The notes under the pieces: generated by a model
Told to the model about the DNA's origin: nothing
What the model saw: the letters and a program-made list of their open reading frames with translations, nothing else
Databases searched by the model: none
Program-made: the position numbers and the translations under genes
Part shown: positions 1 through 4,165 of the stretch, piece after piece
How the letters are laid out: each line of letters opens with the position of its first letter
Position numbering within the stretch: position 1 is the first letter of the stretch
DNA from: an uncultured Bacilli bacterium
GTDB taxonomy: Bacteria; Bacillota_I; Bacilli_A; RF39; UBA660
Length of the DNA: 8,035 bases
Assembly: GCA_944332505.1 (NCBI GenBank)
Contig: CALVKC010000050.1
Span: forward strand, 1 to 8,035
Direction: 5' to 3'

Positions 1-66
<66 letters not shown>

Positions 67-135
67 AAAAGATTTATTAATTTAAATCTAAATTTTAAGT
101 TTAATCAAAGCTACTCAAAATTGACTTTTTTACTC

Positions 136-150
136 AGTTTTCAAAGATCA
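136..150 (-). promoter_or_regulatory. rRNA leader boxA antitermination element
   Basis: On the minus strand these bases read TGATCTTTGAAAACT, matching the boxA-type sequence (TGNTCTTTGAAAACT) found in Firmicutes rRNA leaders. It lies between the promoter and the 16S 5' end, where NusB/NusE-type antitermination complexes bind in known rrn operons. Binding here is inferred from that family knowledge. Confidence 0.8.
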
Positions 151-154
151 TTCA

Positions 155-173
155 TGCACTTTTTGTGTGTGCA
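155..173 (-). other. rRNA leader hairpin at the predicted transcript 5' end
   Basis: The minus strand reads TGCAC-ACACAAAAA-GTGCA, a 5-bp stem with a 9-nt loop. It lies between the -10 box (179-184) and boxA (136-150), in the place a boxB hairpin holds in E. coli rrn leaders. The predicted transcription start (a G at 172 or 174) falls at its base, so the nascent rRNA would begin with this hairpin. The role is inferred. Confidence 0.5.
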
Positions 174-178
174 CTAGT

Positions 179-208
179 AATATATCAAACAAAAACCAAC
201 TTGTCAAC
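179..208 (-). promoter_or_regulatory. rRNA operon promoter
   Basis: On the minus strand there is a perfect -35 box TTGACA (208-203), an 18-bp spacer and a -10 box TATATT (184-179). This is the best sigma-A promoter match in the window and faces the 16S gene. Start would be near 172-174, where G is available; initiation with GTP is typical of Bacilli rRNA promoters, so growth-rate control by GTP level is possible but not shown. A/T-rich DNA directly upstream could serve as an UP element. Confidence 0.8.
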
Positions 209-219
209 AAAAAATTTCA

Positions 220-296
220 TTTTTTTTGCATTTTTTTGCAATTTTGCTCTTTTTTTACGTTTTTTATTGGTTTTTCCTATATATTTTATGTATTTT
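220..296. promoter_or_regulatory. phased A-tract array upstream of the rRNA promoter
   Basis: Runs of T on the plus strand (A on the rRNA-sense strand) occur at 220-227, 231-237, 242-245, 250-256, 260-265 and 271-275, with looser ones at 284-287 and 293-296. The first six are centred about 10 bp apart, close to one helical turn, and the first two belong to an exact tandem 10-mer, TTTTTTTGCA. Such phasing is known to bend DNA and to strengthen rRNA promoters by UP-element contacts. This stretch, together with the promoter and leader, accounts for the gene-free DNA at 67-299. Confidence 0.55.
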
Positions 297-299
297 GTA

Positions 300-833
300 T
301 TAAATAATTCCCTCTTTTTTTAATTTATTGTATTCATTATGATAATATTCTATCATTTCTTTATTAAAAGGACCTTCATTATTCTTTTTCATTTTTATTA
401 ATGCTTTAAGTTCATTTTTTACAATTGCATCTATTTCTTCTGGATAATGCATAATCTTTTTGTGATAATTGTATTCATTTCTATCTAAAATCTTATATCC
501 ATCATCTGGAAATACTCTTAAATCTAAATCGTAATCTATATATTTTATAACATCTTCATCTATTATATATGGTGTTGCTATGTTACAATAGTAAAATAAA
601 CCAAAACTTTTTATTTGGGCAATTACATTAAACCAATTGTTTTTATAAAAGTAAATTATTGCTAATTCTTTGGTCCGATAACTTCTTCCATCATTTTCAG
701 TTACTGTTACCATGTTATTTCCACATACTATGTAATCCTCTTTTATATCTAATATTATGGCTTCTTCACTAGCTTGATATATTTGACCATTATGTTTATA
801 GCAATGAATTTTATACTTATCTCCTACTTTCAT
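300..833 (-). CDS. nucleoside tri-/diphosphatase, DUF402 family (Ntdp/YgaC-like)
   Basis: The 177-residue protein aligns along its whole length with B. subtilis YgaC and the staphylococcal Ntdp enzyme, which hydrolyse nucleoside tri- and diphosphates with divalent metal. Shared blocks are SYKHNG-like (YKHNG, residues 12-16), VTENDGRSY, WFNVIA, FYYCN and KYIDYDLDLRVFP. The metal-binding set appears intact: N84, D100, D102, D104, D117 and E120. Unlike the family, the conserved HRxW segment reads YQAS: the Arg regarded as proton donor is Gln20 and the Trp is Ser22, and REPAI reads KELAI (Leu57). A nucleotidase-type fold is secure; activity is less so. An ATG nine bases upstream (842) is possible, but GAGAG abuts it directly, whereas the same GAGAG lies 9 nt before the ATG at 833, so 833 is preferred. 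It has its own promoter and no visible terminator before the rRNA operon. Confidence 0.9.
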   Translation of the reverse strand: MKVGDKYKIHCYKHNGQIYQASEEAIILDIKEDYIVCGNNMVTVTENDGRSYRTKELAIIYFYKNNWFNVIAQIKSFGLFYYCNIATPYIIDEDVIKYIDYDLDLRVFPDDGYKILDRNEYNYHKKIMHYPEEIDAIVKNELKALIKMKKNNEGPFNKEMIEYYHNEYNKLKKEGII

Positions 834-855
834 ATAATTCATCTCTCATATCTAA

Positions 856-884
856 ATTATACAACATATATAGTAAAATATCAA
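856..884 (-). promoter_or_regulatory. promoter of the Ntdp-like gene
   Basis: The minus strand has TTGATA (884-879), a 17-bp spacer and a perfect TATAAT (861-856). Start is predicted near 849, giving a leader of about 16 nt to the ATG at 833, and only about 7 nt to the ATG at 842. The first two T of the -35 box also belong to the U-tract of the terminator of the protease gene upstream. Confidence 0.75.
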
Positions 885-906
885 AAAAAGTGCTTACATA
901 GCACTT
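883..906 (-). terminator. intrinsic terminator of the S41 protease gene
   Basis: Read on the minus strand: AAGTGC (906-901), loop TATGTAA (900-894), GCACTT (893-888), then T's to 883. The UAA stop codon of the protease gene (896-894) lies in the loop, so the 5' arm is coding sequence (isoleucine, serine and alanine codons). The stem is only 6 bp but is followed by an unbroken U-run. The core AAGTGC/GCACTT recurs in the terminator at 6403-6431. Confidence 0.75.
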
Positions 907-2081
907 ATTACTTCAATTGCTTTACTTAATTGAGTGTCAATAGTTGAAGTTATTACACCTTGTTCATCATATGTAACTGTCATTGATGCATTATAATCCG
1001 GTATTAATCCTATTCCATCAATGCATTCTCCATTCGGTCTTAACCATTTTGCAGATGTGTATTTTGCCATCGATCCATCACTTAATGTATATGTTTGTTG
1101 AACTTTACCTTTACCAAAACTCTTTTCACCAACAAATATTGCTCCATTATTGTCTTTTAATGCTGCTGCTAGTACTTCTGCCGCTGACGCTGTAGAATCA
1201 TTCATAATTATTACTATTGGATAATCTCTATAATCAGTTGTCTTGTCATATACATCAGTTGTTTCATCCTTGCCTTCAAGAGAATATAGTAATTTTCCTT
1301 TCTTTATAAATAAACTTGCTACTTGTTCTGCACTATCTAAATAACCTCCGGTATTGTATCTTAAATCAATAATTAATTTTTCCATACCTTGACCTTCTAA
1401 TTCACTTAAAGCATTCTTTACTTGGCTTTCTAATGTTGCTGAAAATGTGTCTATTAAAAGGTAACCTACGTTATTTTCTAACATTTCATATTCTATTGAT
1501 GGTAAAGGAATCGTTGCTATTTCTACATTAAATGTTAATTGTTCTTCTCCTCTTGCTACTGTTATTAAAACACTGTCTTCTTTACTTTTCTTTATTATTA
1601 AACCTGTTTCTCCATTTGTTTTTTCAGAAACATCTATGTTGTTAATCGCTACAATTACATCATTTACTTGTAAACCTGATTTTGCTGCTGGGGTATCATC
1701 TGCTATTGATATTATTACTTTGTCTTGAATAGTAATTCCTACTCCCTTGTAATACCCTGATAGTCTTTCTTCTAAATCTTCTGTTTCTGCTTGATTTAAA
1801 TAAGTTGTGTACGTTTCTCCTAAATAATCTAACATACCATTAACTGCACTATCTATCATTTCATCTTTATCTATATCTTCATAATATTCATCTATTATTG
1901 ATGCGTATAATTCAATAAATTCATTTAGTTTTTCATCATTTTGTAATGCTTCATAGGATATTCCTAATGTGTCTTTATAATTATTTGTTAATATTACACC
2001 TACAGTTATTCCTGAAGCAATAGAGGTAACAACCATTATTATAATTATACTTAATAAACTGAATCCATTTTTGTTTTTCAA
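894..2081 (-). CDS. S41 carboxy-terminal processing protease (CtpB-like), membrane-anchored
   Basis: This 395-residue protein is a C-terminal processing peptidase with PDZ domain, a serine protease of the cell envelope. An N-terminal hydrophobic segment (about residues 7-31) anchors it with the rest outside. A helical region (45-105) leads to a PDZ domain (about 112-178; GVGITI, SGLQVNDVIVAIN). The S41 core has IDLRYNTGGYL, NDSTASAAEV with the expected nucleophile Ser299, and FGKGKVQ with the Lys324 base and Gln328, so the Ser-Lys dyad is intact. No C-terminal peptidoglycan-binding domain is present. An upstream GTG (2090) is in frame but lies inside the ribosome binding site; TTG at 2081 is 8 nt from AGG and is preferred. 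It sits after the thioredoxin-like gene but beyond its terminator, and ends inside its own terminator. Substrates are unknown; CtpB in B. subtilis acts in sporulation signalling, which cannot be assumed here. Confidence 0.93.
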   Translation of the reverse strand: MKNKNGFSLLSIIIIMVVTSIASGITVGVILTNNYKDTLGISYEALQNDEKLNEFIELYASIIDEYYEDIDKDEMIDSAVNGMLDYLGETYTTYLNQAETEDLEERLSGYYKGVGITIQDKVIISIADDTPAAKSGLQVNDVIVAINNIDVSEKTNGETGLIIKKSKEDSVLITVARGEEQLTFNVEIATIPLPSIEYEMLENNVGYLLIDTFSATLESQVKNALSELEGQGMEKLIIDLRYNTGGYLDSAEQVASLFIKKGKLLYSLEGKDETTDVYDKTTDYRDYPIVIIMNDSTASAAEVLAAALKDNNGAIFVGEKSFGKGKVQQTYTLSDGSMAKYTSAKWLRPNGECIDGIGLIPDYNASMTVTYDEQGVITSTIDTQLSKAIEVISAM

Positions 2082-2085
2082 TATT

Positions 2086-2092
2086 ATCACCT
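2086..2092 (-). promoter_or_regulatory. ribosome binding site selecting a TTG start
   Basis: The minus strand reads AGGTGAT (2092-2086), then AATA, then TTG (2081-2079). This is a long match to the Bacilli anti-Shine-Dalgarno sequence (AAGGAGGTGAT) at ideal spacing for the TTG. The GTG at 2090-2088 lies within the site itself and so is a poor start. Confidence 0.7.
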
Positions 2093-2097
2093 ACCTA

Positions 2098-2106
2098 ATT
2101 TTAGCA
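2098..2106 (-). promoter_or_regulatory. extended -10 promoter of the S41 protease gene
   Basis: The minus strand reads TGC-TAAAAT (2106-2098), an extended -10 (TGnTAAAAT). The -35 position, 17 bp away (2126-2121, TTTTCT), is a poor match and falls inside the terminator of the gene before it. Start near 2091-2093 would put the ribosome binding site at the very 5' end of the mRNA. Read-through from upstream is the alternative. Confidence 0.45.
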
Positions 2107-2113
2107 TATTAAT

Positions 2114-2141
2114 AAAAAAAAGAAAAGTTAAATACTTCTCT
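2114..2141 (-). terminator. intrinsic terminator of the thioredoxin-like gene
   Basis: On the minus strand: GAGAAGT (2140-2134), loop ATTTA (2133-2129), ACTTTTC (2128-2122), then eight T (2121-2114). The stem has seven pairs including one G-U, and can gain an A-U pair at 2141/2121. The stop codon TAG (2142-2140) forms the foot of the stem. Confidence 0.75.
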
Positions 2142-2703
2142 ATACACCAAATTCTTCTCTTATTGTGTCAAGTCCTTCAAGATACTTAACTATTTTTCCT
2201 TTTTTTACTTTTATTAATGTTAATTCACCTAAAGATAATTCATCTATACTCTTTGCATCAGGATTAGTTTTACTGTCATCTTCTGCTTGATACTTTTCAT
2301 TTAATTTGTTTCCTAAGTTGCAATAATATACTTTGATTGCATCTTCTCCTTCAGCATATTTGGCAATTATGGTTGAATAATATACCGCTTTAGGATTTTC
2401 TTCATCATATATTGCTACATAGTATTCAGATAAATTCCTGTTTAACATTGTTCCTATTGTAACCATGTCATAATCTATTTCACCAGCTACTACTTCTTTT
2501 TCAGTGTTTTCTACTAGATCATCTGATAATGCTCTAGTTATTCCATATACTAATAATACAAAAATTATTACACTAAATAAGATAATAACAAATCTTCTAA
2601 TTTCTTGGGCTTCTTCACTTATGTATTTTTCTTGCTTTAACTTGTTCTTTTTGTTTTTCTTTTGGTTGTTTTTATCATTTAATTTAACTTTGTTTTTTGC
2701 CAT
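2140..2703 (-). CDS. membrane-anchored thioredoxin-like protein without CXXC (uncharacterised)
   Basis: I do not recognise a named family for this 187-residue protein. Residues 2-28 are rich in Lys and Asn and would be cytoplasmic. One membrane span follows (about 37-57), and the rest should lie outside. The outer domain has a thioredoxin-like order: a strand YYVAIYD (94-100), a helix region (YYSTIIAKYAEG, 108-119), a strand IKVYYCNL (123-130), and late TLIKVKKGKIVKYLEG (162-177), which resembles the thioredoxin segment 'PTLxxFKNGxxVxxxxG'. There is no CXXC and only one cysteine (C128), and the usual cis-Pro is absent (ELTL), so dithiol redox activity is unlikely. Start ATG is fixed by GAGGTGG 5-11 nt upstream. 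It has its own promoter and terminator, hence is probably monocistronic. The fold assignment is an inference by eye; a binding or scaffold role is possible but unproven. Confidence 0.75.
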   Translation of the reverse strand: MAKNKVKLNDKNNQKKNKKNKLKQEKYISEEAQEIRRFVIILFSVIIFVLLVYGITRALSDDLVENTEKEVVAGEIDYDMVTIGTMLNRNLSEYYVAIYDEENPKAVYYSTIIAKYAEGEDAIKVYYCNLGNKLNEKYQAEDDSKTNPDAKSIDELSLGELTLIKVKKGKIVKYLEGLDTIREEFGV

Positions 2704-2721
2704 TGTCCCACCTCAAATGTT

Positions 2722-2750
2722 ATTATACCGAAATTGCTGCATTTTTTCAA
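2722..2750 (-). promoter_or_regulatory. promoter of the thioredoxin-like gene
   Basis: The minus strand has TTGAAA (2750-2745), a 17-bp spacer and a perfect TATAAT (2727-2722). Start near 2715 leaves a leader of only about 12 nt before the ATG at 2703, with GAGGTGG almost at the mRNA 5' end. Confidence 0.75.
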
Positions 2751-2771
2751 TAACATTTTCAGTATTAATTT

Positions 2772-2793
2772 AAAAAACTCTCTTGCGAGAGCT
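2772..2793 (-). terminator. intrinsic terminator of the lipoprotein gene
   Basis: On the minus strand: AGCTCTC (2793-2787), GCAA loop, GAGAGTT (2782-2776), running into a T-tract (2777-2772). The GCAA is a stable GNRA tetraloop, and the stem includes one G-U pair. It lies 3 nt after the TAG stop (2799-2797) and directly before the next gene's promoter. Confidence 0.8.
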
Positions 2794-2796
2794 TAT

Positions 2797-3840
2797 CTAT
2801 TTTGTAGATATTACTGTTTTAGTATTACCTAATGATTCTGCTACATTTATTAGTTCATTTGTTGATAAATCACTACTTACTAAATAGTAACTTATGTTAT
2901 TAGCATGCCAACTTATAGAATTTGAACTTAGAGCACCAACAGATTCATTTAACATTAATGGATCTCCAAATACTGGAATAACTTCAAATTCGTTACTAGC
3001 ACTTGCTACTTCTTCTACTATTACAAAGTTTTTATCACCACTAAATGTTAATATTACTCTTTCTCCTGTTTCTGTTTGTATGTTTTCAGAACTGCTTAAA
3101 TGAGTATTTGAGGGAATATATAATGGGTATATTATGCTATCTAATGTAGCACTAGTTTTTTCATCACATGTTTCTTCATCACATTCATCACTAGTATTGT
3201 TTTCTTCGTTGTTTAGTTCCGTATCTATTAAATCATCTAATAGAAAATCGTCTTCATCTAGCTTTGCTTTTAAGTCAACTGATTTAAATGTTACTTTTAT
3301 TTTTACTATGTCATCACTGTTGTATACCTCTACTTTGTTAATATTCATCTTGTCATCAAAATGAATTTTTTGATATTGTAACTCTTCATTATTTGGATAA
3401 TTTACTGTACTCTTAATTATATATCCATTATCAGTTTTTTCTAATGTTGCGTTAGCATCATTTTTTACATCTTCAACTAAGTTTTGTAATAAATATGCCT
3501 GTGATGAATTTTCTGGCCAAACGCTGTCAAATTTAAAACTTTTGTTTAAACTTGGCGTTACTACATATAATCCATCCTTGTTTTTTAATATTACTTGTTC
3601 ATGATTGTTTGTTTGATTAATTAATACTACTTTGTAATAATCATCTTTTAAGAAGTATGTATCTATATTATAAGTAAATATTTCTTCTCCACTGCTGATT
3701 TCCATTGTACCATTTATTTTATATGATTTGCTGTTTTCAACATCTTTGCTAAATTCTTTTACTGCATCTTCTAGTTTATATTCCCCACATCCTGTAAGTG
3801 TTAGTAGCATAAATAATGTTAATAATAAAATTTTCTTCAT
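2797..3840 (-). CDS. LolA-like/DUF4367 lipoprotein (YdcC/GerS-like)
   Basis: A 347-residue lipoprotein. Residues 1-17 form a lipoprotein signal peptide with lipobox LTGC and lipidated Cys18, so it should sit on the outer face of the membrane. Residues about 35-205 resemble the LolA-like fold of B. subtilis YdcC and clostridial GerS; the block EQVILKNKDGLYVVTP followed by SLNKSFKF, WPENSSQAYLL (81-118) is its signature. After an acidic linker (about 205-232) carrying Cys220 and Cys225, residues 235-337 resemble DUF4367 (YPLYIPSNTHL, WHANNISYYLVSS, ELINVAESL). In GerS and YdcC the context is sporulation/germination envelope remodelling; nothing here shows sporulation, so the role is open. ATG at 3840 is supported by AAAGGGGATC upstream and by placing the signal peptide at the N-terminus. 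It diverges from the DUF378 gene and has its own terminator. Confidence 0.88.
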   Translation of the reverse strand: MKKILLLTLFMLLTLTGCGEYKLEDAVKEFSKDVENSKSYKINGTMEISSGEEIFTYNIDTYFLKDDYYKVVLINQTNNHEQVILKNKDGLYVVTPSLNKSFKFDSVWPENSSQAYLLQNLVEDVKNDANATLEKTDNGYIIKSTVNYPNNEELQYQKIHFDDKMNINKVEVYNSDDIVKIKVTFKSVDLKAKLDEDDFLLDDLIDTELNNEENNTSDECDEETCDEKTSATLDSIIYPLYIPSNTHLSSSENIQTETGERVILTFSGDKNFVIVEEVASASNEFEVIPVFGDPLMLNESVGALSSNSISWHANNISYYLVSSDLSTNELINVAESLGNTKTVISTK

Positions 3841-3861
3841 TCCGATCCCCTTTTCTAATTA

Positions 3862-3919
3862 AATATATTTTTAAAATATTAAAATATACATGTATATTAA
3901 AAAAATTATTGGTTAAAAT
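3862..3919. promoter_or_regulatory. symmetric divergent promoter region with 16-bp palindrome
   Basis: A perfect 16-bp palindrome, AATATACATGTATATT (3883-3898), lies between the divergent lipoprotein and DUF378 genes. Its centre provides two abutting TGTATA hexamers. The plus-strand one (3891-3896) is 17 bp from TAAAAT (3914-3919), and the minus-strand one (3890-3885) is 17 bp from TATATT (3867-3862). TGTATA matches the -35 consensus at only three of six positions, so these would be weak promoters or ones helped by a regulator bound to the palindrome. Predicted leaders are about 15 nt on each side. The palindrome is observed; its function is inferred, and in AT-rich DNA part of this could be chance. 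Confidence 0.45.
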
Positions 3920-3941
3920 AATAACAAAAGGATGTGAATTA

Positions 3942-4145
3942 ATGGTTTTATTACAAAAAATTGCTCTTGTTGTTACTATAATCGGAGCTGTTAACTGGGG
4001 ATTAATTGGATTATTTGACTTTAACTTAGTCGCAACATTATTTGAAAGCATTCCCGTAATAGAAAATATTATATATATTCTTGTTGGTGTTTGTGGACTT
4101 ATCAACATCGGTATATTATTTATGAATTTAGAAGAAAGAGACTAG
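3942..4145 (+). CDS. DUF378 family small membrane protein (YuzA-like)
   Basis: The only plus-strand gene here encodes 67 residues and matches DUF378 over its full length: LQKIALVVTIIGAVNWGLIGL (first span, about 4-24), FDFNLVATLF, and a second span IIYILVGVCGLINIGILF (about 43-60). It is therefore a two-span integral membrane protein with the family's characteristic GAVNWGLIG motif. No function is established for the family. The open frame extends upstream to 3816, but the ATG at 3942 has AAGGATGTGA 5-14 nt before it and matches the family N-terminus, so the longer version is rejected. The stop codon is inside the terminator stem shared with cdaR. It is divergent from the lipoprotein gene. 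Confidence 0.92.
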   Translation: MVLLQKIALVVTIIGAVNWGLIGLFDFNLVATLFESIPVIENIIYILVGVCGLINIGILFMNLEERD

Positions 4146-4160
4146 TAATTTAGTCTCTTT
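4135..4160. terminator. bidirectional terminator between DUF378 and cdaR genes
   Basis: AAAGAGACTA (4135-4144), loop GTAATT, TAGTCTCTTT (4151-4160): a perfect 10-bp stem. On the plus strand it is followed by TCTCTTTAATTTT and overlaps the DUF378 stop (TAG, 4143-4145). On the minus strand it begins 5 nt after the cdaR stop and ends in TTTCTTC. It can end both convergent transcripts, though the U-tracts are interrupted. Confidence 0.75.
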
Positions 4161-4165
4161 TCTCT

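Noticed and set aside
70..89. Hairpin AGATTTA/TAAATCT followed by a U-run just upstream of 16S, resembling a terminator.
   Set aside because: The stem holds a single G-C pair and lies between boxA and the mature 16S end, where termination would block rRNA synthesis. It is more likely a weak leader structure near a processing site.
840..842. ATG at 842 as the start of the Ntdp-like gene.
   Set aside because: GAGAG directly abuts it with no spacing and the predicted leader would be about 7 nt; the ATG at 833 has proper spacing. It is not excluded, because homologue lengths fit either.
3816..3941. Upstream extension of the DUF378 frame to an ATG at 3816.
   Set aside because: The added residues do not match the family, the extension overlaps the start of the divergent lipoprotein gene, and a good ribosome binding site and family-consistent ATG lie at 3942.
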